A DNA stretch of 64,000 nucleotides. Source: an uncultured Gilliamella sp. (GTDB lineage Bacteria; Pseudomonadota; Gammaproteobacteria; Enterobacterales; Orbaceae). The first letter of the stretch is position 1. Each line of letters starts with the position of its first letter. The translations under genes and the position numbers were made by a program. Below are positions 47,712 through 58,685 of the stretch, one piece after another. The stretch covers positions 1 through 64,000 of the forward strand of contig CAMLAI010000003.1 of the NCBI GenBank assembly GCA_946477995.1. Direction: 5' to 3'. Under the pieces are notes generated by a model that ran no database searches, was not told the DNA's origin, and saw only the letters and a list, made by a program, of their open reading frames with translations.

Positions 47712-48394
47712 ATTGATTAATCTTATAGGGCGTGAATTTTACGCAAAATTTATCCTTGTTGCAAGCTCTGATTTCTAAAAGATCGCAAAAAGTTACAAAA
47801 AAGATCAGAGGCATACACTTTTCAACTTAGAATAACGATAAATGATTATTTCTTTTACGATATTTATTATCAAATACTATTGAGTCTTAACGCGGTAAAA
47901 ATAAAGCTACGCTGTCATGTATCAATTATAACCGCTCTTGGTTTTCAAGTGAAATAGCTTAGTTTCACTTTTTTACTTACTCTAATCAGATAACAAGAAT
48001 ATGCAGTATATTTACCGATAAGCTTAATCCTTGATTAATTAAACTGAAAACCATTAAATTTCAACCACAATGACATTAAATAAAATACCGTATCATCAAT
48101 TAGATGATATCAAGATATTCGTTATTAAATTGTCAGTAAAATACGTAAAAAGTAGACATCAAAGGTCTCTAACAAAACTAAATTTTAAAGTCAGAAAAAT
48201 AATAGCAGGTTGTTTATATTGTAAACAGTAAATTCAATAAAAAAGCCAAGTATGACTTAACCTCGTTGCATAAATAAAATGTTCCCTTTTATTAATTAAT
48301 ATAAACTAATTAATTAGTTGATAAAAAACTTATTTTTATTATGATAAATTTTATACTTCTATATACATGAAATTTAAGATAAGGTCAGTTTAAA

Positions 48395-49417
48395 ATGTCT
48401 ACATTAATTACTGCTTACTCAACCCTCACCAATCCACCTGCTATTGATTTTCCGTGTAAACTACTTAATCAACTAAGCTTAGAATCATCTGAACTTCCCG
48501 ATCACCTTGATGATTTTATCGGTTTTGTTATGAACGCAGGAGACGGAGAAATGAATTCTCGTCGTTATGCTTTATATCGTCATATACAAAGAGTACGACA
48601 TCTGTTTAGTATTGAAATTGACGAAGATAAATTTGATCAGTTCGCCGATTGGGGCTGGCGAGCTAACGTAATTATTTATCTATATGACAATACTATTCGT
48701 AACCCTGACGGCGATGTGTTGCAAGATCCTTATGGTAAGTTTGATAAAAATGCCACCATGCCTTATCCTTTAGATGCAAAACAACGTAAAGCAAAAACAG
48801 AACAATATTTAAAAGAACTTGGTATAAACGTTCCCACCAGTTTACCGCCTGTCGTTGCTGAATCTGAAGTAGTATTAAGATCGCCTGACGAGATAGCCCA
48901 TCGAGCTTTAGCTTTGATGATATGTTGCATTCAAGCAGAAGGCTTTTATGAAAACGACCCCATCGATCCTGATGAGTTTAAACAGCGTTGCCCGATCGGT
49001 TATGCTGCTCTATCCGATAATGAACGAGCGTTTATCCACAGTAAGCAACCAGAACAAAAAGATGTAATCAATAAGTCTTGGCGATATGAAGCTTTATTAG
49101 CTTTACAATGGGCAATTGAGTGGCAATCTCAGTTACCTTTTGCGGATACTGTATGTGATTCATCTGATTTAGTTAATCAAGCAATGAACTATAACCAACA
49201 ACCAAATCAGTCTGTCAATTTAAGACCAGTGAGTGAAATATTGGATGCTTTAGACTTACATTATCGTTTACATTGGTTAACAAGAGAATACGGGCGTGAG
49301 GATAAGGCGCTTCCTGCATCAATTAACGGCGGTGTGATTTACGAACGCCATTACGCATTAAACTGGCTAACCAATTTTGAAAATGCTGATTGGGATGATG
49401 TGGATACGCCAACTTGA
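48395..49417 (+). CDS. DUF4272-like hypothetical protein
   Basis: Long ORF with good coding character; RSPDEIAHRALALMICCIQAEG resembles DUF4272; family assignment uncertain. Confidence 0.65.
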   Translation: MSTLITAYSTLTNPPAIDFPCKLLNQLSLESSELPDHLDDFIGFVMNAGDGEMNSRRYALYRHIQRVRHLFSIEIDEDKFDQFADWGWRANVIIYLYDNTIRNPDGDVLQDPYGKFDKNATMPYPLDAKQRKAKTEQYLKELGINVPTSLPPVVAESEVVLRSPDEIAHRALALMICCIQAEGFYENDPIDPDEFKQRCPIGYAALSDNERAFIHSKQPEQKDVINKSWRYEALLALQWAIEWQSQLPFADTVCDSSDLVNQAMNYNQQPNQSVNLRPVSEILDALDLHYRLHWLTREYGREDKALPASINGGVIYERHYALNWLTNFENADWDDVDTPT

Positions 49418-49724
49418 TTTATAAGCGCTATTTAAAACCATAAACCCTCTGAACAAATAGAGGGAATTGCCATCAATCGATACACAAACGAACACAATAA
49501 TTTAGATTTTAACTGCAAGATGTTTTACTTAAAATCCACATAATCCTAACTAAAGGATTATGTTAAGTGAAGTAAGCACATACTTGCGGTGAGATCTTAT
49601 CCGTAAAATCTAATTATTTAACAAAACTTGCTAATATTTGACACTAAAAAGCGTGTAAAAAATTAATTGATAATTGTAGTGAAATTTGTATAATTAGCCG
49701 ACTAAATAAATTGAGTAATGATAA

Positions 49725-50222
49725 TTGAATTACAATTCAAGAATGCTACCATCTCGTGAAACTTTAGCACGAGCGCAAAGATTTAATGATGATGTTGTTG
49801 ACGTTTCGGGTGTGGATCTAGTATTAAGCTTGATCACCACAGCAGATTTAATTCGAGCAAATATTTATGCACAGTTAACCAAAGATTATGGTGTATCTGA
49901 AGGCAAGTTTGCTTTATTAATGTCGCTCTATTCTGAAGGCGAAACTAATGCCAGCGATTTAGCATTGCGAATAGGCGTAACACCGGCAACCGTTTCAATT
50001 ATGGTCAAGCGAATGCTTGCAGCATCAAGCCCTTTAATATCAATGAGCAAAAGTGGAGAAGATGGCCGTACACGTCTGATCGCTTTAACTGATGCTGGCA
50101 TTAAACTTATTCATAACGCATTACCCAATCATCTCAAAGCTATCCGGGCTTTTGCTCAAGTTTTAGATAGCCAAGAACAAGAATCTTTAATACAGATGTT
50201 ACGTAAATTATTACGAAAATAA
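49725..50222 (+). CDS. MarR family transcriptional regulator
   Basis: wHTH: NASDLALRIGVTPATVSIMVKRMLA, EDGRTRLIALTDAG. Confidence 0.88.
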   Translation: MNYNSRMLPSRETLARAQRFNDDVVDVSGVDLVLSLITTADLIRANIYAQLTKDYGVSEGKFALLMSLYSEGETNASDLALRIGVTPATVSIMVKRMLAASSPLISMSKSGEDGRTRLIALTDAGIKLIHNALPNHLKAIRAFAQVLDSQEQESLIQMLRKLLRK

Positions 50223-50297
50223 ACGACTTTATTACCTTAAAGTCATATTACTTTATCTTAATACTTAGCTGACTAAATAAATGGAAAATAAGCTATA

Positions 50298-51416
50298 ATG
50301 AATATGCCAAAAAATATTAAAATCCCCGTTATATTTTTACTACTGCTTTTATTAGGATCAACATTAATTTATTTTGGTTCTCGAAACGACGCTGTATCGG
50401 TTGCCAAAAGCATTAAATCAGGTGTACTCACTGCTGATGAAATTAATGTCGCTTTCCAAAATGTTAGTGGTAAATTGTTAAAACGTACCGTCCAAGAATC
50501 ACAACATGTGAAAAAAGGTGATGTTTTAATGGTACTGGAAGATACCGATACACAGCTTGCTATTGATCAACTTAAAGCAGTAATAGCAGGTCAAGAAGCG
50601 GCAATTAATCAAGAACAGGCCGCAATAAAAATTGCTGAAGATGAAACTAATCTATCAGAAGTATCAACGTGGCGAAATATTGAATCAACACAAGCCAATA
50701 TTGATGCGGCAATTTCAGCAAGAGATTTTGCAAATACAGAATATGATCGCCACACCCAACTTCGTAAAACGGGTGGTGCATCACAATCGCAATTAGATAG
50801 TACGCGTAATACTTATATTTCAACTAAGATGAGTGTTATCCAATTACAAAGTCAATTAGCTACATTAATGGTCGGTGCAACACCAGATCAAATAAAACAA
50901 TTTGCTCAAACTAAAAATGCTACCGGCATGACTTTACAATCGATTATTAATGCGCGTCATAATATTGAAAATCGTCAAAATCAATTAGCACAATTGCGTG
51001 CACAATTAGCACAATCACAAGCAGAATTAAAACAACTTGAGATCAATTATCAACGATTAACCCTTACCGCGCCAGAAGATGGAAAAGTCTTAAAACTCAT
51101 GTATGAAGAAGGGGAATTAGTTCCTACTGGCGCACCAGCAGTGCTGTTAGAAACTGATCGTCAATATGTTGATATTTATGTCAATGAAAAGATGGTTAAC
51201 GATTTCCAACCAGGTACTAGCGTAAGTGCTAATGTAATTGCGCTTGATAAAACAGTTAAAGGCAAGGTTAGATTTGCGACTGCAGCGCCGTCTTTTGCTG
51301 ATTTACGCATGACTCGAGAAAGAGGACAAGCCGACTTAACATCTTATCAAGTTAGAATTTATGTTGATCCTATCCCACACTTATTAACGGGTATGACATT
51401 AGAGGTCGATCGATAA
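50298..51416 (+). CDS. HlyD/EmrA family periplasmic adaptor
   Basis: N-terminal TM, lipoyl/coiled-coil/lipoyl organisation (VSGKLLKRTVQESQHVKKGDVLMVLEDTD; LTAPEDGKVLKLMYEEGELV). Confidence 0.9.
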   Translation: MNMPKNIKIPVIFLLLLLLGSTLIYFGSRNDAVSVAKSIKSGVLTADEINVAFQNVSGKLLKRTVQESQHVKKGDVLMVLEDTDTQLAIDQLKAVIAGQEAAINQEQAAIKIAEDETNLSEVSTWRNIESTQANIDAAISARDFANTEYDRHTQLRKTGGASQSQLDSTRNTYISTKMSVIQLQSQLATLMVGATPDQIKQFAQTKNATGMTLQSIINARHNIENRQNQLAQLRAQLAQSQAELKQLEINYQRLTLTAPEDGKVLKLMYEEGELVPTGAPAVLLETDRQYVDIYVNEKMVNDFQPGTSVSANVIALDKTVKGKVRFATAAPSFADLRMTRERGQADLTSYQVRIYVDPIPHLLTGMTLEVDR

Positions 51417-52597
51417 TGCAAAACATGATTAAATCTATGCTTGAAGAGCTTGATGCTATGCTGTCCGGTCACTTTATACCTTATTATAAAGTAGCGATCG
51501 GTTTAGCGGCAATTGTTGCACTCATTTTTTCGCTCGTTCTTAGTCATGGAGCCGTGTTTGAAGGTAAAATTGCGGTAATTGATCTTGATGGTTCTAAATA
51601 TTCTACTGAATTAATTAGTAAAGTGAACACTTCACCTTATATCCAAGTTGCTGAAGTGATAAGATCACCGGTTAATCCGATTACCCTAGTGTCACACGAT
51701 CGTAATTTGGGGGTGTTATATATTCCTAAAGGCTTAGAAAAAAGTTTAAAAAAAGGTGATCAGACCGTTCGTTTAGGTTATTTTGCCGATGACACCAATG
51801 ACGCGCAAAATGCGAAAGTGTTACAAAGTCTGAATGAATATATACCTGAATCAGGTGCGGAGCTAAGTGTTAGTCGTGTTTCTGCGTTAGGATTAGGTCG
51901 TGAAGGCACCGAGGCAGCATTATCACCAATGCAAATCAAAACACGGTATATGTTTAACCCAGCAAGTTCTTCGACCATATCGACCATTATTTATTTTGTC
52001 TACTTTTTTTCTTCTTTAACTTATGGTTTAACATCGTTAATGATCATCGGTCGCCTAAAAGTAACAGGCATGTGGCAAACGGTGTTAGAACGAGGTTTTA
52101 TGCCATTATTGGCAAGAACAATACCTTATGCACTATTTTATACAACAGGGCTAACCTTGATTACGGCTATATTAGTAATATTTGGACAATTACGCTTTGA
52201 TGGTAATTATTTTGCTTTTGTACCGAGTATTTTTATGACAGGACTTGCTTTTGGCTGGTTAGGTTTATTGCTATCTTGGAACACCAACAACCCAGGTGAA
52301 GGAGCTAGTCGTATGATCTTTTTGGTACCACCTGGGTTTATCATGGGGGGATCAACCATGGCCGTAGGTATCATGCCTATATGGGCTTATTATATCAGTC
52401 ATGCCTTTCCTTTAGTGTGGCTTTTTCGCTTTTTCCGAGATTTTGCCATGCGAGGACGTTCATTAATTGATATGTTAGCAACATATGGCATGTTTATTAT
52501 CTATCTGACCATTATTGCTTTTGTCGTCATGATGGTAATTAATCATGTTAGAAAGAAAACAGGTATTGAAAATGTAAACCAGATAAAAGATTACTAG
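51416..52597 (+). CDS. ABC-2 type (YhgE/Pip-like) transporter permease
   Basis: One N-terminal TM, extracytoplasmic domain, five C-terminal TMs; start overlaps the HlyD stop (TAATG). Confidence 0.82.
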   Translation: MQNMIKSMLEELDAMLSGHFIPYYKVAIGLAAIVALIFSLVLSHGAVFEGKIAVIDLDGSKYSTELISKVNTSPYIQVAEVIRSPVNPITLVSHDRNLGVLYIPKGLEKSLKKGDQTVRLGYFADDTNDAQNAKVLQSLNEYIPESGAELSVSRVSALGLGREGTEAALSPMQIKTRYMFNPASSSTISTIIYFVYFFSSLTYGLTSLMIIGRLKVTGMWQTVLERGFMPLLARTIPYALFYTTGLTLITAILVIFGQLRFDGNYFAFVPSIFMTGLAFGWLGLLLSWNTNNPGEGASRMIFLVPPGFIMGGSTMAVGIMPIWAYYISHAFPLVWLFRFFRDFAMRGRSLIDMLATYGMFIIYLTIIAFVVMMVINHVRKKTGIENVNQIKDY

Positions 52598-52805
52598 TTA
52601 AAATACACTAAAATTTTATACTGAAACGCATTTATTTTCTTAACGTTTTTACAAAATTTGGTACTGTTTATTCTATGTGATTTAGATATTGTTAATTTTG
52701 GTGATAACGTGTTAACCCAAAGGGGGATGATCTGCCCCCCGCTTAAATCTCAATTCAAATACGACAATAATAATATGCTTTTTGTACTATATTCTGGTCA
52801 ACAGA

Positions 52806-53231
52806 TTAATATATAGTCGTTGGCAAGATATCTGTATTGCCATTTTGATCTATAAACAAACGGAACACTTTTTTTTCACCATTGTTAAGGGTAAATTCAC
52901 GTTCACGACGAGGTGCATTGAAACTACACAATCCCTTTCCTTGTATTGATGCGCCAACTAAAATGTTTCCACTAGGTGCATACAATGAAACATACTCTTT
53001 TGTTTCTAGCTTTGCTGCCTCGTTACCATTAATGAATACATTAATATAACAGCCACTACCGACAAAGCCTTTATCTCTTATTAATACCAAATTGGCATAA
53101 TTATCGACTCTATTGTCAAATCCTAAAATTCTCTCTTTTGGGGTATACTTAGCTTCACTCAATAAAGTCGGAGTAGTTGAGCAACCAGCAAGAAAGGTGA
53201 CAATTAACAATGCAATAATTACTTTTTTCAT
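52806..53231 (-). CDS. Small lipoprotein
   Basis: MKKVIIALLIVTFLAGCSTTP signal peptide with lipobox; the ORF track starts upstream at 53267. Confidence 0.7.
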   Translation of the reverse strand: MKKVIIALLIVTFLAGCSTTPTLLSEAKYTPKERILGFDNRVDNYANLVLIRDKGFVGSGCYINVFINGNEAAKLETKEYVSLYAPSGNILVGASIQGKGLCSFNAPRREREFTLNNGEKKVFRLFIDQNGNTDILPTTIY

Positions 53232-53746
53232 CTTCTTTCCTAAATCACTTATTTTTCGTAATGTCATGTGATTTTATGGATTTAATTGATAAAATTCAAA
53301 CATAATCGCTTCAATAAAACGGTCAATGAACCAATTGCATCAAAAACGAGAAAATTGCAAAATAAGTTTCTGACAGAAATTTTAAGGAACCTTATGTGTT
53401 TAAGTATAAAAATATTTAGTACTACTCTCTAATTCGGGATAACACATAAAGGAGGATTAAAAACAACTTTGTCCTTGATGTTGCGTTGGAATGTTAGGGT
53501 ATTTTGCAGCACATATCCCTATTTAAAATTATGACTAAAACGATAAAAACCTAAACATCAAGTGCTTACAATTTGAAATCAAAAAAATCCCTTATAGATA
53601 TAAAAAAATAAAGTCACCGCATTATCCTTTTAACCCAGATACAATATTTGTAATAACTAAATAGTTTTACATAAACCATCCACAATCTAAATAACCACAA
53701 ATACCCGCTTTTAAAAATGTTCGTATTTATATAAAAAGATGAAACT

Positions 53747-53762
53747 TGTGATCAAGATCACT
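53747..53762 (+). promoter_or_regulatory. Candidate CRP-cAMP site upstream of the aga-type operon
   Basis: TGTGATCAAGATCACT (consensus TGTGA-N6-TCACA; 9/10 core bases). Confidence 0.7.
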
Positions 53763-54012
53763 TCGCTAATCGAAATCGACTATTTTGTAAATTGGTCAAA
53801 TTGTTTTCTTTTACTTCTTATCAAGAATTACCTAACAGACTAAATTTACTGATAATATTCTATTTTTTGTTTTCTCCTATTTCCCCACTTCTTTCGTTTA
53901 ATTTAAAAAAGAAAGCAATATTTACCGTTATTTTCATAAAAGCATTTTGTGACTTATCTATCATTTTCATTGTCTTTCGTGTGTTTAAATTTAATAACTC
54001 AATGAAAGTAAT

Positions 54013-54810
54013 GTGAATGAACGTGTTATGAATGATGAAATGATGACCACACTACAACGCCGAGAAAAAATAATTCATTTACTTGATAACCAAAATACAG
54101 TTTCGGTTAATAAGTTGAGTAAATTATTTAAAGTATCAACAGTGACTATTCGTAATGATTTACGTCATTTAGAAGATAAAGGCTGCGTATTACGCTGTTA
54201 TGGTGGTGCTATATTAAATAAGGCCTTTGCCTTTGATAAACCATTGTTAGATAAAAGCCGCATCAATTCAAACATAAAAAATAAAATAGCCCAAAAAGCT
54301 GCTGAGCTAGTGCAAGATGGCGATCGTATTATCCTTGATTCTGGCTCGACAACAGCAGCAATGGTGCCATATTTATATAAAAAACAAAACTTAATTGTTT
54401 TTACCAACGCTATCAATATTGCTTACGACTTATCAACCAATACCGATATTGATGTGATTATTGCTGGTGGCAATATTAGAAAAAAAGCCTACTCGATTTC
54501 AGGCCCTACTGTTGAAGAGCAACTAAAAATGTTTCACTTCAATAAGCTCTTTTTAGGCGTTGATGGATTTGACTTAAATGCTGGGATCACAACACCTAAT
54601 TTTGCTGAAGCTGTTGTTAATCGAATCATGTGTCAAGTATCAAGCGACATTATTGCTATTACTGATTCGACCAAATTTGGACGTAAAAGTTTTTGTCTGA
54701 TCGAAAAGATCAATTGTATTAATACGCTAATTACTGATTCAAAAATTCCAAAAGACTACTTAACGCAATTACATACATTAGGCATCAATGTCGTTATTGC
54801 AGATTCATAA
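54013..54810 (+). CDS. agaR: DeoR family regulator (AgaR-like)
   Basis: RREKIIHLLDNQNTVSVNKLSKLFKVSTVTIRNDLRHLE; DSGSTTAAMVPYL; heads the aga-type operon. Start codon uncertain. Confidence 0.82.
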   Translation: MNERVMNDEMMTTLQRREKIIHLLDNQNTVSVNKLSKLFKVSTVTIRNDLRHLEDKGCVLRCYGGAILNKAFAFDKPLLDKSRINSNIKNKIAQKAAELVQDGDRIILDSGSTTAAMVPYLYKKQNLIVFTNAINIAYDLSTNTDIDVIIAGGNIRKKAYSISGPTVEEQLKMFHFNKLFLGVDGFDLNAGITTPNFAEAVVNRIMCQVSSDIIAITDSTKFGRKSFCLIEKINCINTLITDSKIPKDYLTQLHTLGINVVIADS

Positions 54811-54860
54811 ACGACTTTATTTTTATCAAAACAAATTAATTACTAAACAGGGTTCTTATT

Positions 54861-56027
54861 ATGCAACAATACTTTAATTATTCACTAGATTGGTTAACAC
54901 AACGTAATGCACAACATACCGCTAAAGAAATTTGGCAACAACCACAAATTTGGCGCGAAGTTCTTGAACTAATTCAGCAAAAACAACCTGAACTACAACA
55001 ATTTTTGCAACCTATACTCACTGATGCCAATTCAGATATCATTTTAACTGGCGCTGGTTCATCTGCTTTTGGTGGTGTTGCACTTGCCCCTTGGCTTCGT
55101 GAGCATACCCACCGCAACTTTTTTGCCTATGGCACAACCGAAATTGTCGCAGATCCACTACAATACCTACGTCCTAATAAAAAAACCTTAATCATATCCT
55201 TTGCGCGTTCAGGAAACAGTCCTGAAAGTGTGGCAACAGTTCAACTTGCTGACCAATTAGTGGCAGATTGTTATCACCTTTTTATAACTTGTAATCCGAA
55301 TAGTGCTTTAACCCAATATGCAGCTAACGCCAACAATAGCAAACGAATTTTTGAGCTCATTATGCCAGAAGGTACCAATGATTTAAGCTTTGCTATGACA
55401 TCGAGTATTAGCAGCATGATGCTAGCAACATTACTGATTTTTGGTCATTTTGATAACCAAACAACTCTCAATGCTGTTAATAAAATTGCTGATATAGCAG
55501 AGCAAAAATTGATAAGCTGGCAAGATATTACTAAACAATTAGCAGCAAAATCACATCAACGAGTGATCTATGTGGGTAGTAGCTGTTTTACCGGACTTGC
55601 TCAAGAATCAGCATTAAAAATTTTAGAACTAACAGCCGGCAAAATAGCCAGCCGTTTTGACTCAATACTAGGGCTTCGCCATGGTCCTAAATTTATGGTA
55701 GATAAACAAAGTCTAGTTATTTGTTTATGTTCGAATGATGCCTATATACACAAATATGATAACGATTTATTTAATGAGTTAGTTCACGATCATATCGCTA
55801 CCGATGTTCTAGCCCTTAGTGGCAAAAACAATAACACCCCAAATGTCTTATCGATTGATAGTGATCTGGCTGATTGTTGGCTACTCTTCCCTTATCTTGT
55901 TTTTGCCCAAATGCTCGCTTTTGAAAAATCATTAAGCTGTGGCTTAACGCCCGACAATCCATGTCCTACCGGTGAAGTAAATAGGGTTGTAAAAGGTGTG
56001 ACTATTTATCCATTTAATCGAGTCTAA
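54861..56027 (+). CDS. agaS: SIS-domain sugar isomerase/deaminase (AgaS-like)
   Basis: ILTGAGSSAFGGVALAPWLR, SFARSGNSPESVATVQLAD, LGLRHGPKFMVD. Confidence 0.9.
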   Translation: MQQYFNYSLDWLTQRNAQHTAKEIWQQPQIWREVLELIQQKQPELQQFLQPILTDANSDIILTGAGSSAFGGVALAPWLREHTHRNFFAYGTTEIVADPLQYLRPNKKTLIISFARSGNSPESVATVQLADQLVADCYHLFITCNPNSALTQYAANANNSKRIFELIMPEGTNDLSFAMTSSISSMMLATLLIFGHFDNQTTLNAVNKIADIAEQKLISWQDITKQLAAKSHQRVIYVGSSCFTGLAQESALKILELTAGKIASRFDSILGLRHGPKFMVDKQSLVICLCSNDAYIHKYDNDLFNELVHDHIATDVLALSGKNNNTPNVLSIDSDLADCWLLFPYLVFAQMLAFEKSLSCGLTPDNPCPTGEVNRVVKGVTIYPFNRV

Positions 56028-56069
56028 ACGGTAATTATTTTATATCAAACCACTAAGGAGGGAATCAGT

Positions 56070-56558
56070 ATGGGGACGCCAAATATTCTAATGACACGCA
56101 TAGATAATCGTTTAGTCCATGGTCAAGTCGGAGTCACTTGGGTAAATGCACTTGGTGCTAATTTATTATTAGTTGCCAATGACAGTGCTGCACAAGATCC
56201 AGTCCAACAAAACCTTATGGATATGGTCATCGCTGAAGGTATTCAAACCCGTTATTTTACTTTGCAAAAAACGATCGACATCATCGGCAAAGCCGCCGAT
56301 CGTCAAAAAATTTTTATTGTTTGTAAAACACCACAAGATGTTCTTACGCTAGTAAAAGGTGGCGTACCTATCAAATTTGTCAATGTCGGTAATATGCATT
56401 TTTCAGAAGGGAAAAAACAGATACATAAAACGGTATCGGTTGACGAAAGTGATATTGCCGCATTTAAAGAACTTCACCAATTGGGTGTCACTTGCGAAAT
56501 TCGCCGAGTGCCCGATGAGTCCGGTGAAAAAATTTCAGATTTACTCAACTTTTGTTAA
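56070..56558 (+). CDS. PTS mannose-family IIB component (AgaB/AgaV-like)
   Basis: RIDNRLVHGQVGVTWVNALGANLLLVANDSAA. Confidence 0.93.
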   Translation: MGTPNILMTRIDNRLVHGQVGVTWVNALGANLLLVANDSAAQDPVQQNLMDMVIAEGIQTRYFTLQKTIDIIGKAADRQKIFIVCKTPQDVLTLVKGGVPIKFVNVGNMHFSEGKKQIHKTVSVDESDIAAFKELHQLGVTCEIRRVPDESGEKISDLLNFC

Positions 56559-56574
56559 TAACAGGGAGCACTAT

Positions 56575-57351
56575 ATGTTAATCGATGCGTTATTAATTGG
56601 GCTATTAGCAGGTATTGCTGGCGTTGATCTGTTTGATGGACTCACGCATTTACATAGACCGGTTGTTATTGGTCCTTTGGTCGGTCTAATTTTGGGCGAT
56701 GTCACAACAGGTTTATATGTTGGCGGTTCATTGGAATTGGTCTGGATGGGGATGGTACCGTTAGCCGGTGCACAACCACCAAATGTGGTCATTGGTGGTG
56801 TAATTGGTACCACATTTGCCGTTTTAACTCATGCCGATCCTAAAGTAGCGATTGGAATTGCCGTACCATTTGCTATTGCAGTGCAAGGTTGCATTACTAT
56901 TTTATTTACTATCTACTCACCAATGATGCATAAATGCGACAAATTTGTCGATCAACTCAACTTCAAAGGTATTGAATGGGTCAACTACTTAGGAATGATT
57001 ATATTATTTTGTTTCTATTTTATTGTCGCATTTTTACCTATCTATTTTGGTGCAGATGCAGCTACTGAGTTAGTCAAAAAATCACCACAATGGTTACTTG
57101 ATGGGTTAAGTATTGCCGGTGGTATGATGCCTGCAATTGGCTTTGCCATGTTAATGAAAATTATGATGAAAAAAACTTATATCGCTTATTTTATTCTCGG
57201 TTTTCTTGGCGTGACATTTCTAAAATTACCTATTTTGGCAATTGCATTAGGCGCACTTGCCATTGCAATGATCGATTTCTTTAATTATAGCCGTGATAAC
57301 AATCAAAGTAACAAGCCAGCCGGCTCAATGGAGGTGGAAGATGGGATTTAA
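56575..57351 (+). CDS. PTS mannose-family IIC component
   Basis: MLIDALLIGLLAGIAGVDLFDGLTHLHRPVVIGPLVGLILGD; start with SD caggga at 56575 rather than 56359. Confidence 0.92.
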   Translation: MLIDALLIGLLAGIAGVDLFDGLTHLHRPVVIGPLVGLILGDVTTGLYVGGSLELVWMGMVPLAGAQPPNVVIGGVIGTTFAVLTHADPKVAIGIAVPFAIAVQGCITILFTIYSPMMHKCDKFVDQLNFKGIEWVNYLGMIILFCFYFIVAFLPIYFGADAATELVKKSPQWLLDGLSIAGGMMPAIGFAMLMKIMMKKTYIAYFILGFLGVTFLKLPILAIALGALAIAMIDFFNYSRDNNQSNKPAGSMEVEDGI

Positions 57352-58237
57352 TAACGATAGTGAAAGCCAAATGGCACAAAAAGCAGAAAAGCGTATGGAA
57401 CAAGCGTTAGCTACCAGCAAAGTATCGACCGATACCTACAGTGATCAAAGCCAAAATATCACATTAACTAAGAGTGATATCAATCGTATGGCATTTCGAT
57501 CACTTGCATTACAAGCTTCATTCAATTATGAACGTATGCAAGCGGGCGGTTGGCTATTTACAATTTTACCTGCATTACGAAAAATTCATCAAAATAAAGA
57601 TGATTTAAAAAATTCAATGCATATGCATATGGAATTTATTAATGTCCACCCTTTTGATGCGACATTCTTGTCTGGACTGGTATTAGCCATGGAAAAAGGC
57701 AAAGAAAATATTTCAACCATCCGAGCAGTTAAAGTTGCATTAATGGGGCCTTTAGGCGGTATAGGTGACGCATTATTCTGGCTGACATTATTACCTATTT
57801 GTGCAGGAATTGGGGCATCATTGGCATTAGAAGGTAGCTTATTTGGACCAATTATCTTTCTATTAATGTTTAACGTGGTACACTTTGGATTACGTTTTGG
57901 CCTTGCTCACTACGGTTATCGGGCTGGTATCAGCACTTTACCATTATTAAAAACGCACACTAAACGTATTTCGCATGCTGCATCAATAGTTGGCATGACC
58001 GTTATTGGTGCTTTAGTTGCCTCGTATGTACATTTAGCCACACCACTAGAAATTAATGCAGGACAGGCACATATTGCACTACAAACCGATGTACTGGATA
58101 AATTAATGCCTAATCTATTACCGTTAGGATTTACATTAATGGTTTATTCACTCATGAAACGTAACTTTTCACCGGTTAAATTAATTGGTTTAACTGTAGT
58201 AATTGGTGTTTTAGGTAAATTAGTTGGTTTTTTATAA
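57341..58237 (+). CDS. PTS mannose-family IID component
   Basis: FRSLALQASFNYERMQAGGWLFTILPAL, VALMGPLGGIGDALFWL; start at 57341 after gaggtggaag. Confidence 0.93.
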   Translation: MGFNNDSESQMAQKAEKRMEQALATSKVSTDTYSDQSQNITLTKSDINRMAFRSLALQASFNYERMQAGGWLFTILPALRKIHQNKDDLKNSMHMHMEFINVHPFDATFLSGLVLAMEKGKENISTIRAVKVALMGPLGGIGDALFWLTLLPICAGIGASLALEGSLFGPIIFLLMFNVVHFGLRFGLAHYGYRAGISTLPLLKTHTKRISHAASIVGMTVIGALVASYVHLATPLEINAGQAHIALQTDVLDKLMPNLLPLGFTLMVYSLMKRNFSPVKLIGLTVVIGVLGKLVGFL

Positions 58238-58247
58238 AGGACAAATT

Positions 58248-58685
58248 ATGATAGGTGTGATATTAACCGGTCACGGTAGCTTTGCTACCGGCCTTTTTCA
58301 GGCTGCAACACAAATTATTGGCGAGCAAATACAATTTAGCGCAGTTGATTTTCCTGATGGGATGAGTAGTGAACAACTTGAACAACAGCTCAAAGCATCA
58401 TTAAAATCAAACGATACCGGTGAAGGCGTCATTTTTTTGACCGACATTGTTGGTGGATCTCCTTTTAAACTATCGGCTACGCTTAGCTTCGAATTTGAGA
58501 AAATCGAGGTGATTAGTGGTATTAATATGCCGCTATTATTAGAAATATTGTTACAACGCGATGAATTGGATTTGCAAACCTTACGTTTAAAAATTGTTGA
58601 AAATGCCGATAAAAGTATTAGTAGTTTATGGCATGAACAACAAAAAAAATCAACTTATGAGAAGGAATGTTCAGATGGCATCTAA
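58248..58685 (+). CDS. PTS mannose-family IIA component (AgaF-like)
   Basis: MIGVILTGHGSFATGLFQAATQIIGEQ (phosphorylatable His), TDIVGGSPF. Confidence 0.9.
   Translation: MIGVILTGHGSFATGLFQAATQIIGEQIQFSAVDFPDGMSSEQLEQQLKASLKSNDTGEGVIFLTDIVGGSPFKLSATLSFEFEKIEVISGINMPLLLEILLQRDELDLQTLRLKIVENADKSISSLWHEQQKKSTYEKECSDGI

Noticed and set aside
48290-48330. attaattaatataaactaattaattag inverted repeat as a mobile-element end
   Set aside because: Low-complexity AT sequence; no transposase, target duplication or second copy.
53792-54016. Small hydrophobic ORF (74 aa) before the DeoR gene
   Set aside because: No clear ribosome-binding site or domain; AT-rich Phe/Ile/Leu bias fits untranslated intergenic DNA.
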